The notes below the pieces were generated by a model that made no database searches, had not been told where the DNA came from, and worked only from the letters and a program-made list of their open reading frames with translations. This document shows, in pieces, positions 20,601 through 29,351 of a stretch of 64,000 bases of DNA. The position numbers and the translations under genes are program-made. The DNA comes from Diacronema lutheri (Eukaryota; Haptophyta; Pavlovophyceae; Pavlovales; Pavlovaceae): assembly GCA_019448385.1 (NCBI GenBank), contig JAGTXO010000020.1, positions 372,001 to 436,000 on the forward strand, in the 5' to 3' direction. The stretch's first letter is position 1. Every line of letters starts with the position of its first letter.

Positions 20601-22456
20601 GGCAGAGCAGCGGGCCGAACGCCAGCGCCCGCGCCGAGGCCTGGCCGCGCTGGCTGCCAGGGCTGCTCGCGCTGCTCGCGCTGCTCGCGCTGCACGCGCT
20701 GCACGCGCTGCTCGCGCTGCTCGCGCTGCTCGCGCTGCTCGCGCTGCTCGCGCTGCTCGCGCTGCTCGCGCTGCTCGCGCTGCTCGTGCTGCGGGCACCA
20801 CGTGCGCTTGCGCCAGTTGTGCTGCGCATCCCCGCCCTCCGCTGCCGGCTCAAAATTTGCGCATGCCCAGATTTGGCCGCGCCCAACAATTGGCGTGCGC
20901 TGGTCCTGCGCGCGGCCGGCGGGCAAGAGGTCGGGCGGGCGGGAGGCGTAGGGGATGCGTGAGGGTGCTGCACGCTATACGCGCAAACTTTACCTGGCGC
21001 GAACGCAAGCGCCGGGCGCCACGCTGTGGACAGCGGACGGCGTGCGCGTGCGAGGCACTCACCGCCATTGGCAATGCGCGCGTCGCGGAGACAACTTGGC
21101 GGGCCTCGCACGCAGCTGGGCCGATCGCCGCCGCAGAGGTGTCTGCAGCCGTCTCCGCGATGCCGATCGTCGCATCTGTTGGCACCGCTGCCATCTGCCG
21201 CACCCGCGACCAGGCTGCCGACAGGGTCGGCGCGTCGGGCGCCGAGCTCGGCCACGCAGGCGATGCGGCCGACGGCGGTGACGCTGAGCCCAGCGCCGGG
21301 TCCAACGGTTCCGCGTCGAGCCGGCTGTAGAAGAGCATGCTCGCACCACTTGCCCACGCCAGCGCGTCGGACTGAGACAAGTTGTGCATCTGCGCGGGCA
21401 ACGCGCGTGCGTGCGGCAGGCGCGCGGCGCGAGCTTTCAGGCCACGCGCGCGTGCCGCGCGGGAGGACGGGGCGGCTGCGGCTGCGATCAACCGCCGGTC
21501 GCGGCGCCAAGCGGCCGTGCGCGCCGCCGCACGTTGTCGTCGTCGCACAGAAACCAAGCCCCGTTGCGGAGCACGATGGCGACAAGGTGCCCGCTCGTCG
21601 ACTCCTCGCCCAAGTGCACGACGGCGGCGACGAGGAGGTAGTCGCGCCCGCCGAGTAGCAGCCGCGGCGCGCACACGAACGCGTGCTTGTTCTTGCACTG
21701 CGAGCCATTGCCGCGCGTCGTGCGCGGCACCTCGACGGCAATGCTGGCTGGCATGAGCACGTCCGAGCGGCACGCGTCCGGGCTGCCACCCTGCGGCGGC
21801 CCAGCGACGCCCCCCAGAGCGTGTGCGAGCGTGCGCGCCGCATCGCCGCCAATGCTGACGAGGATGGCGATGCCCTCACCGCGCTCGCTCGAGGCCACAG
21901 CGATCGGCTCGAGCACTACGCGTCTGTCGTCTTCGAAGGCAGCAGCGAGCCCGGGCACTCGGCCGAGTAGCATCTGGAAGAACTCAGCAGCGTCCTGCTG
22001 CGTCCCTCGCGTGCCACGGCCCAAGATGACGTCGACGACGGACACAAGACACAGCTGTGCCGGCGCCTCGGTGTCCTCGAGCAGCGTGCCAAAGTCCCGA
22101 AAAAGCGCCTTCTCGACTCTTCCCGCACGGCGCGAAGCGGAGCGGGGCATCGGACGGAGCACGTTCAAGGCGACGAGCGATTGCGCGAGGGCGTTCACGT
22201 AGCACGCGTTGCCCTCGTTTTTCACGCCTGCGCCGCGCCGCGCAGCGCCGGGTGTGCGGGGTGCGCACGCAAGGTTTACGGCGGGTCGGAGAGAGGCCGA
22301 CTGGGAACGCGCCGAACCCGGCGAGCCGTGCAGGCGCTCACCACGCGGCACGTCGGGCACTCTCACCGGCCACATCGGGCCGATGAACGCGCCCCCCACA
22401 GGCTGCCGGCCGACGACTCGGAAGTTGCTCCAGGCGCTGCGCCGTGCACGCGTCAT
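7020..22456 (-). CDS. Giant polyprotein: USP + Ulp1-like + YqaJ + chromodomain + Fanzor nuclease
   Basis: Four exons join in phase: 22456-21533, 21389-20994, 20905-8873 and 8744-7020. Introns are 143, 88 and 128 bp, with donors GTGCGG, GTAAAG and GTGCGC and acceptors all ending GCAG. The product is about 5,025 residues. In order it has a ubiquitin-specific-protease-like domain (1-330), an Ala/Pro/Glu-rich region with REQ repeats, an Ulp1/adenain-like protease (about 1325-1405), a YqaJ-like exonuclease (about 2787-2972), a chromodomain (about 4008-4065) and a Fanzor/TnpB-type nuclease (about 4380-5025) with an acidic tail and a basic end. Exon 3 alone is stop-free for 12 kb. The start is uncertain: 22456 is an in-frame ATG, the frame stays open to 22711 without another. 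The domain set suggests a mobile-element protein processed by its own proteases, which is inference. Alternatively several genes are adjacent, though the splice phases argue for one. Confidence 0.65.
7095..7335. repeat. GCC/GTC triplet-rich coding repeat
   Basis: Irregular GCCGTC and TCGTCG triplets encode the Asp/Gly-rich tail of the Fanzor part on the minus strand. The run is low-complexity and likely variable in length. Confidence 0.8.
10030..10200 (-). other. Chromodomain
   Basis: The segment begins TYEVEAVVDERR, then FRIRWRGYDESADTWEPEANV, the aromatic-cage pattern (Y, W, W) with the classic W-x-G-Y spacing and the E-x-N-V end. Chromodomains bind methylated histone tails, and in retrotransposons and other elements they target integration to chromatin. 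It sits directly before the Fanzor part, so it may guide that nuclease; this is inference. Confidence 0.85.
11925..12060. repeat. Short tandem repeat encoding Ala/Pro-rich linker
   Basis: Units near GGCGGCGGGCGGCGGCGCG are repeated about six times and translate to Ala-Pro runs in exon 3 of the polyprotein. They probably form a disordered linker between modules. Confidence 0.7.
13310..13865 (-). other. YqaJ / lambda-exonuclease-like nuclease domain
   Basis: The segment opens with WEEVTGSKVGD, then GILGEAVAL (the conserved Glu of helix one), FAFSPDGLAIL (metal-binding Asp) and LVEVKTL (E-x-K). It continues with PHRDQLQLGMHVLG, the D..Q.Q motif of YqaJ recombinases. All signature residues of the PD-(D/E)xK fold in this family are present. 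Such enzymes resect DNA 5' to 3' and act with annealing proteins in phages; in eukaryotes they occur in mobile elements. Confidence 0.85.
17555..17770. repeat. GGC triplet repeats encoding poly-Ala and poly-Pro
   Basis: Runs of GGC on the plus strand give alanine and proline stretches in the polyprotein between the Ulp1-like domain and the region beyond it. Low complexity. Confidence 0.7.
17985..18235 (-). other. Ulp1/adenain-like cysteine protease domain
   Basis: The order His, Asp, Gln, Cys of clan CE proteases is visible: GHFTALRLV with His at 18229-18227 (residue 1333), AVLVDTL with Asp at 18160-18158 (1356), and QRGATCGLAVV with Gln at residue 1397 and Cys at 18022-18020 (1402). The Gln-to-Cys spacing of five is one short of Ulp1. 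Members cut SUMO precursors or viral polyproteins. Assignment rests on the motif and its order, not on overall similarity. Confidence 0.6.
20655..20792. repeat. 9 bp tandem repeat (GCTCGCGCT) encoding REQ repeats
   Basis: About fifteen near-perfect 9 bp units. On the minus strand they encode Arg-Glu-Gln triplets near the start of exon 3, probably a charged helix. Two units carry a G-to-A change giving Val in place of Glu. Confidence 0.9.
21313..22240 (-). other. USP (C19-type) deubiquitinase-like domain of the polyprotein
   Basis: The Cys box reads VKNEGNACYVNALAQSL, with catalytic Cys at codon 22204-22202 (residue 85 of my model). QQDAAEFF follows, as in USPs. The His box has SGHLVAIVL (His codon 21589-21587, residue 290) and then WFLCDDDN. 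After the 143 bp intron the frame continues to SMLFYSR, the usual end of a USP fold, which is strong support for that intron. Known USPs cleave ubiquitin from proteins; here the domain may process the polyprotein or remove ubiquitin in the host. All three catalytic positions appear present. Confidence 0.85.
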
Positions 22457-22711
22457 GCGCGCGCTGTTGCGGGCTACGCAGCAGAAACGACGGGGGAATA
22501 GGCGAGCGAGGGTTGGGCGCAGATCAGCGTGGTGGCGCGGCAAGACGAGCGCGCGCCGGGCGCCTGGCGCGGAGGCGCCCCGCGCGAGGACGCGAGCCGC
22601 TTCTCGCACCGGACGGGCGCCCACGCGCAAACCGGCTTTAGAGGGCCAGATGGATGGTGGCCGATGACGAATCAGCGCGGCACCCGCCTTTGAAAAAGGG
22701 CGTCGCGGCAC

Positions 22712-23460
22712 TGCCCGAAAGCGGTACGGACGAGCCGGGCGCCATGCATGGAACGATGCGACGGCGGCGTGAGCGCGGGACGATCTTGCCCAGGCAATTG
22801 TGCGCGTTCAGCGGGCGGCGCGCGCGTTGCGCGTGACGGGGCGCCGAGCGGCACACCGGCGGGGACCCGCTCGCCGCTGCCGTGGCATCCTCCGCTGCCG
22901 GCGTGCTGGCACGCACGCGCATTGCCGGCGCGAGGGGACGGCGAGTGCGCCTCGGCCGAACAGGCGCGAACGTTACGCCCGAGCGCGTGGCCGAGCACCG
23001 GATGGAAGCATGCTTCGTCATGCGGCGGCGACCCGCGCCGATTGCACGCAGCGCCGGCCTAGGCGCGCATCCGCCCGACGCGGATTTGGACGACGCGTCG
23101 ACCGGCACGCCGAGCGTCTGCGTCTGCCTCGCGGCCGGTCGCGCCGGCCCCTCTTCGGCTCGCGGCCGCACGTGCGCCGCGCGCCGCTTCGGCGCGCGGC
23201 GCGGCGCGCCTGGAACGCGCGGAACATACGCGCGGTGCGCGGGCACGCCCGCAACGCGCCATTTTAGCGCGAGCAGTTCGGCAAGCTTGCAGCTCGCGAG
23301 CAGCCGGGCATGTGCCGCGGACACACAGTTCGCTGTGTGCGCCGGCCGCGACGACACGGCGTAGCGGCGCGAGGCTGGCGGCCGGGGCCACGGGCGTAAT
23401 CGTGGCGCGACGCCATGGCATGAGTAATAAATCCATGAGTAATAAATCACGGGCCCAAGC
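22712..23460. other. Region upstream of the polyprotein gene, no clear gene
   Basis: About 750 bp between the polyprotein gene and the alanine-rich tail of the helicase remnant. A minus-strand frame covers it, but I see no motif. It may contain the promoter and 5' exon of the polyprotein gene, since no strong start codon is visible in its first known exon. A direct duplication of ATGAGTAATAAATC lies at 23419-23450. Confidence 0.5.
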
Positions 23461-24149
23461 TCACGCGCTGTACGGCCTCTCCCGCATGGCGTGTCGGATC
23501 CGCCCCGCAGCCAGGACCGCATTTTCGCTCGGCCACGCAGCGGACCACGGCGCGTTGTGCGCGCCCGGCGCGAGTGGTGCGAGTGGCGGGCCAAGCCGCG
23601 TCGCCCACGGAGCCCGCCCCCGGCTCGGCGGCACCGCTACCGCTTGCTCGCCGGGCCGCGCACCGCCGTCGCCGCCGCTGCGCGCTTGCCCTGCTTGCCG
23701 GCAGGCGGCGGCGGCGGCGGCGGCTGAGGTTGCGGCAGCGGCGCGAGCGCGACGCCGGACGGCGGCAGCGCCGACGGCACGCGCGCGGCGGCGACCCACG
23801 CGGCGTCGGGCAGCGCGCCGGCTTGAGGCCCCTGCTTGCCGGCCGCATTGGCGCCGCCCTGCGCGCCCTAGAAGGGCGCGCAGGTACGCGGGCCAGTCGC
23901 GCGGCGCGCGGTGTTGGCGAGCACCCGCCGGCTGCGCGTCGGCCGCGAGCGGCGCGGCGGGCGTCGCGCCGGCGGGTGCTGGGCAGCACCGCGCGCCGGC
24001 GTCGCGCCCGCCGCCAGCGCGCCGCCCGCCGCCGGCGCCGCGCGCGCCGTCCGAGCCGCGCCCGCCGCGCCCGCCGCCACCGCGCGCCGCCGCCGCGCAT
24101 TCGCGCGCGGCGGCGACGGCGGCCGCGGCGAACGCCGCCGCCGCCGCCG

Positions 24150-25760
24150 CCGCCTCGCCACCGCTGACCGCGCGGAGCACCTCTTTGAAGACGACGGTGC
24201 GCGTCACAGGGTCCGGGCCAAGCGCAAAGCGGATGCGCGACGCGTGCCCGACGCGCGAAGCGGCCACGTAGAGCTGGCCGTGCGTGAAGCACGGCTCGGC
24301 GAGCCACACGCCCGCGCACCCGAGCGCTTGACCCTGCGCCTTGTTACGCCGGCCGCACCGGGAACTGGCGGTGCAGCCATGCAAACGCGAACGTGCCCTC
24401 GTCGGGCGAGTGGTGGTCGATGCGCGCGATGAGCACGGTGCTGTCGCGCCCGGCGGCCGCGCCGGGTCGCGCGCACTCGAGCAGCCGGCCGCCGGCGCGC
24501 ACGCCGCGCACGACCAGCCGCGTGCCGCTGCACAGCCCCTCGCCGAGCGAGAGGAGGCGAGTGGCTACGAGCTCCGCCGGGTAGGCCGAGACGCCTCGGG
24601 CAGCTGCACGGGATCGAGCGGGAATGCGCCGGGCATGGCCCCCGCAGGCGGCACCGCCGCGGGAAAGGCGCCGTCGCCGAGGCTGCGCGGCAGCTTCGCC
24701 CACTCGCCCGCGCCGAGCGCGTCGCCCGTGTCGCGCGCCGCGTTCGAGGCGCGAGAGTTCTCGACCAAGGCGTACGGCCGATCGTGCTGCCACGATGCCG
24801 AGTACTCGAGGCAGGAGCGCACGATCTGCGCGCGCGAGCCGCGCCGCACCACCGGCAAGCACTGGCAAAAGTCGCCGGCGAGCAGCAACGTCTTGCCGCC
24901 GAAGCGCTCGTCGACGCCCGTCACGTCGCGCAAACACCGATCGAGCGAGTCGAGGCGGCCCCGCTTCTGCATCGGCGCCTCGTCCCCCACGATCATTCGC
25001 CGCGGCGGCCACGGAGCGCCCGCGCTCGGAGCGCGGCACGCCATTGAACGGCTTGCCCGTCCGAGTCGGCGCCGACGGGCACCTTGAAGGTCGAGTGGAA
25101 GGTGCGGCCGTCGGGCAGCAGCGTGGCGGCGACGCCCGAGGACGCGCACACGACGACCGCGTGCCCATCCGCGCGCACGGCGGCGATGATGGCGCGCTCG
25201 ACGAACGTCTTGCCCGTGCCGCCCGGCGCGTCGCAAAAGTGCAGCCGGTCGCCCACGCCGCGCAGCGCCGAGTCGACGACCGCGCCGTGGAGCGCGCGCT
25301 GCTGGCCGGTCTCGGTCATCGCCGCGCGCGCCGCCGCCGCGCTCGCAGCCTGCTCGGCGCGATCGTAGCCCTGCGCGCGCGCGAGCTCGCGCCCGCCCGG
25401 CCCGGCCGGCGCGCGCGCCGTGCGCAGACCGGCCACCGCCGCGAGCGCCGCCGCGCGCTCGCGCTCGTCGGGCACGTACAGCCCCGTGGAGTCGAACGTG
25501 TCGGCCCAGGCGGCCACGCTGTACGAGGCGAAGGCGTCCGAGCCGGGCTGCGGCCGCTGCTCGGCGCGCTTCGGGAGCATGACCCCGCACACGTTCCACT
25601 TGGTGCCAAACATCGAGCCCGTGAGCCCCGTGTAGACGCAGTCGAGCTGCGTGGCGATGGCGCAGACGTCCTCGTGCCGGATCTCGTCGACCGGTTCGCC
25701 ATCCGTGGCGTCCAGGATGGCGACTGCGCCCGGGCCGTGACGCCGCGGCGTCGTTCGGCT
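24150..25760 (-). pseudogene. Decayed Helitron-type Pif1 helicase
   Basis: Four consecutive segments in shifting frames match the helicase half of Helitron proteins. Segment 1 (to about 25045) has CDAPGGTGKTFV and ASSGVAATLLPDGRTFHSTFK. Segment 2 (25000-24565) has VGDEAPM and LLLAGDFCQCLPVV. Segment 3 (about 24605-24344) has SAYPAEL, GLCSGTRLVV and RQFPVR. Segment 4 (24341-24165) has NKAQGQAL, THGQLYVAASRVG and VVFKEVL. Frameshifts lie near 25020, 24600 and 24345, and at the last the usual AFAMTI stretch is deleted. No Rep/HUH domain is visible upstream, where sequence breaks down near 25760. The gene is dead. An alanine/glycine-rich open tail runs on to 23461. Confidence 0.9.
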
Positions 25761-25874
25761 GCGTCACGGAGGAGCGCCATCCGTGCGCCACGGAGGAGCG
25801 GCAGGACCACGACGCGGCGTGACGCTGGACGACGCCATGCTGTCGAGGCGCCATGCTGTCGAGCCGCCATGCTC

Positions 25875-26210
25875 CGAGGCGCCGCCGCTTTCTAAAAGGG
25901 TGTAGGGTGTAGGGTGTAGGATGCAAAACAAGCCCTCCCCACATTTGGGCCCGACGTCATTCCTTCTTTCGTCACAGCGTCATTCCTTCTCCCCCCTATG
26001 GGACTTTCATAACCGTACGTATCCTACACCCTACACTATGCAAATACCTAGAGAATAGATACATCCTACACTAAGTAAAGGTACTCGTATGTGAGTAACG
26101 TCACGGCTTCGAAGAAGGAATGACGTCGGGCCCAAATGTGGGGAGGGCTTGTTTTGCATCCTACACCCTACACCCTACACCCTTTTAGAAAGCGGCGCCG
26201 AAGGTGGGAG
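25875..26210. mobile_element. Foldback (MITE-like) element with ~90 bp inverted ends
   Basis: The segment 25880-25962 recurs as reverse complement at 26118-26206, including three GTGTAGG-type units and CCCACATTTGGGCCCGACGT. The 155 bp centre is AT-richer and contains further TACACCC units. It has no coding capacity, and both ends are followed by GCGCCG-type sequence. It lies exactly where the helicase remnant loses its N-terminal part, so its insertion or a rearrangement around it may have truncated that gene. Confidence 0.75.
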
Positions 26211-26615
26211 GATGCCACCCGTATGCGCGCGTTTGAACGTGCGCGGACGGCCGTTGGCTTCGCGCCCTTTCGCCCACGGTTTGCGCGCCAACGGACCAGT
26301 CCTCCGCGGGCGCCGCGCATCGTCTCAGGGGCGGTCGGTGTGGTACGCCGCGCGCATCGTCAGCGCCGCGGCGTCGAGCTCGGCGAGCGAGGGCGCGTAC
26401 GTGACGCCGCTCAGCACCTCGTCCGCGCCCGCCCTCGTCGCGCTCGCCGCCTCCGCAGTGCGCGCAGGCGGCTTCGTGACGGCACGCGAGGCCACGCCGC
26501 GCGCCGCAGGTGCCTTCGCGCGCTGCATCGTCTGTCTGCCGGTCCGACGCGCTCTGCTCTGAACGAACGGACGGCACGCCCGACGAGATCTCGTCGCGTG
26601 CACGCTCGCACAGCA

Positions 26616-27447
26616 TGTACCCCCAGAACGTCTCCGAGCTGCTGCCCGACGAGATCTTCGGCGACGAGCTGCTCGTCGACCGGCACTACCGCGTGCGCAT
26701 CCTTCAGCGCGTCGCCCGCCGCCGCGATGCGGCCGAGGCCAACTTTTGGCTCGACGGCGGGCCCGCCGACTCGGTCGTCGGCGCGTGCATGTGCGGCCGA
26801 ATCTACGCGCTCAAGTGCATGGGCCGGCTCGTCCGCGGCGCCCGGATCCTCGCGCTGCTGCGCAAAAATGTGGCGCTCGCCACGTGCCGCGCACACCTCA
26901 TGGGCCACATGCTCCAGCGCATCGTCGGCGACAGCGGCGTCGCGCGGCTGCTGCAGCTGGTTGCAGCTCGTTCGCGAGGATCACGACACGCTCAACGCCG
27001 AGCACCAGGCCTTGGAAGCACAGCATGACACCGGCCAAGTCATGCGACGGCATGTGCGCGCGCGCCGACGCGCTCTCCAAGGACCTCGCACGGGCGCACG
27101 AGCACGCTCACAAGCTCGATGGCTATCTGGTGTGGTGCAGCGAGCGCCTCGGTGAGAGTGACTCTTTCAACGGAGCGCTCGAGAACCTGAACACGCGGTG
27201 CAGCATGAGATGTGCTGGCTCCACGCCGAGATGTCGTCGCTCGTTGCGAGTTCGCCCGAGGCTTACGCGAACGACAGCGAGGCCACCGACTTCAAGGACC
27301 ACGGCGTGTGCGTCGAGTTCGATGTCTTCAACCGCGACGGGGTCGAGGGCGCGCCCGTGCCCGCGACCGCGCCCACGAAGGCAGAGCCGGGCATCGAGTC
27401 CGAGTGCATCGCGCCCGCACAGGCAGAGCCGGGCAGCGAGTCCGAAG

Positions 27448-27480
<33 letters not shown>

Positions 27481-27660
27481 GGCAGAGCCGCGCACCGAGC
27501 CCAAGTGAGCCAACGTGCCGCCGAACTCGCCCAAGCTCTCGTCGGTCGACAGTCAGGCCACCGAGTACAAGACCTCCTACGCGAACTCACGTGCTCGCCA
27601 CCTGCAACGCCTCGAGTTTACGCACGCGTTCGAGTCTGTGCAGGCCGAGGTCGCTTAGCC
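26616..27660 (+). pseudogene. Decayed gene of unknown function
   Basis: A coherent frame begins with ATG at about 26616 (MYPQNVSELLPDEIFGDELL) and runs to about 26965. The text then continues sensibly in another frame (REDHDTLNAEHQALEAQHD), then a third (DLARAHEHAHKLDGYLVWCSERLGE, about 27080-27190), then a fourth (HEMCWLHAEMSSL onward to about 27450). At least three frameshifts without splice sites suggest a pseudogene. The middle looks helical, the end Pro/Arg-rich. I do not recognise the family. Confidence 0.45.
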
Positions 27661-28199
27661 AAAGCGCGCCAAGGTTCCGGCCACCGGCGCATCCAGCCGC
27701 TGGCTGCGCAACACGGCGGTGCGCAACACCCGCAGCTCGGCCAACGGCAAGTAGCGCGCCGGCGCAGCGCACGGTATGCCGCGGCGAGCTCAGTCGCGAA
27801 GAGTGTCCGACTGGCCGCGCCCTCCACGGGGTGCACGCGCACTCGGCGCGGTCCGGTCAGTCAGGGGGCCTCAGCTTGCGCGATGCCAGTTGCGAGCCCC
27901 CCCGGAATCCGCCATTCTATTCTACTAGGCGTAAATCACCCAAGCCCTTCCGGTCGCCCGCATTCCGGGGTCGGACCCTCCGTCGGCCCGGCTCGGGCCC
28001 TCCGTCCGCCGCGCCCGCTCGACCCCGAATTCTACTCCAAATCGGCCGGTCAGGAGGGTGTCTCGGTCCTAGGCTCGTCATAGGCCTCGCCCCGACCCCT
28101 CGAGCGCTCATTGGCTGGCTTTTAACCCTTGATTGTACGACCCGGGTCGTACTCTCAGCCTTACACTGGCCGGACCAGCCCGGACCGCGCCCTATATAG
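27661..28199. other. Intergenic region without recognised gene
   Basis: About 540 bp with short repeated CGGGTCGGACCCTCCGTC-like phrases at 27970-28030 and a TATATAGA at 28193-28200 immediately before the first copy of the 126 bp repeat. No convincing reading frame. Confidence 0.5.
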
Positions 28200-28450
28200 A
28201 CTAACGACGCTTCCGACGGGTCAGGAAGTGCGGGGTCAGGAAGTGCGCAGCGAGGCGCCAGGCGAAGCAGGCCCAAAGGCCCACACGCGCCTAGCCACCG
28301 CGCGCCGCCGCCCGCGCGCCGCCATACTAACGACGCTTTCCGACGGGTCAACAGATGGGGTCAGGAAGTGCGCAGCGAGGCGCCAGGCGGAGCAGGCCCA
28401 AAGGCCCACTCGCGCCTAGCCACCGCGCGCCGCCGCCCGCGCGCCGCCGC
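28200..28450. repeat. Two tandem 126 bp repeats, also inverted at 31028-31122
   Basis: ACTAACGACGCTTTCCGACGGG begins a unit at 28326 and, slightly altered, at 28200. The shared body contains GGAAGTGCGCAGCGAGGCGC and CAGGCCCAAAGGCCCAC. The reverse complement of about 95 bp recurs at 31028-31122, so the DEAD-box gene and its partial duplicate lie between inverted copies. Confidence 0.85.
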
Positions 28451-28734
28451 ACCGGTGGCCGCCGTCAATCACACCACCGGCCGACGCGCACGCGCACGCC
28501 GAGGCCCGAAGATCGTCGGCGACGACCGCCACCCCCGAGCCGCCGCCTGCCACGTCGCCAAGCCGCCCGCCGCCGCTGCAGAGCGCGACGCCCGCCGCCA
28601 GCGAGCCGCCGCCCTCCCCGCCGCGTCGCAGCCCCCTGCCGCCGCCGCGAAGCGTACCGCCACCCGCCGCCAGCGTGGCAAGCGCCGCGATGCTGGCCGC
28701 GTGGCCGCGCATTAAATTGGTTGTAGGTAGTTGG

Positions 28735-29215
28735 ACGATGCAAACTCGCCGCACGCGCTCGGCGAGTGCCCACGAGGACCGGCTGCCGGCGCGTCCGGCC
28801 GGCGAGGTGCAAGCAGGTCGCCGGTTTGCTCGGCTGGCCCACGATGAAGACGACGTCAACCGCGTCAGGATGCAGTCTGCGCGCATTGTCCTCGATGGTG
28901 ACGATGAGCGGCCCGCCGGCCCGCCGCCCGGCATGCCGAGAGCGTCTGTTGCGCCGCCAGCCGCCCCCGCGCCGGGCAGCCACGCCAAGAAGCCACTCGC
29001 GAGCGCACCTTGGCGTGCGAGGAGCGCGACGCTCTTGTCGGCCCTGTCAACGGCACTCGCGTAGGCGGTCACCATGTTGTTCACGCCACCCGCCGCCGGG
29101 TCTGGACTGCCGCCACGCCGGATGAGGTGCTGAGAGCTGACGGTCAGCTTGGCCGACTTTGTACACGAAGGTGAGTGCGCTCAGCCCGTCGCGGAGCCAG
29201 CGGCGAGGTCGCGAG
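28735..29215 (-). pseudogene. Partial inverted duplicate of the DEAD-box helicase 3' region
   Basis: Read on the minus strand, this matches the C-terminal helicase lobe of the gene at 29352-30932: it contains DAVDVVFIVGQPSKPA and LHLAGRTRRQPVL, and upstream the segment before SAKLTVS. Frames are broken and motif VI has Gly-to-Arg damage (GRTRRQ for GRTGRQ). It is a decayed copy facing away from the intact gene. Confidence 0.85.
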
Positions 29216-29351
29216 ATTCGGTGAACGACGCCCGCCGGGAGACGACTGCACGGAAAGCGCTCGAGCGGAGGAAAGAGTAGGAACCGCCTGAGGATTCGTC
29301 ACTACTTTTTTAGTCTTTCCCTTCTCTTTCTTGCACAGGCGACGTCGAATA

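Noticed and set aside
24150-25760. A functional PIF1 helicase gene with introns
   Set aside because: The frame changes lack donor and acceptor pairs, and the conserved AFAMTI stretch is missing at one of them; mutation explains it better.
7020-26210. Calling the whole 7-26 kb block a Helitron
   Set aside because: No Rep/HUH domain and no Helitron ends could be identified, and the helicase remnant and polyprotein differ strongly in decay; kept as a hypothesis only.
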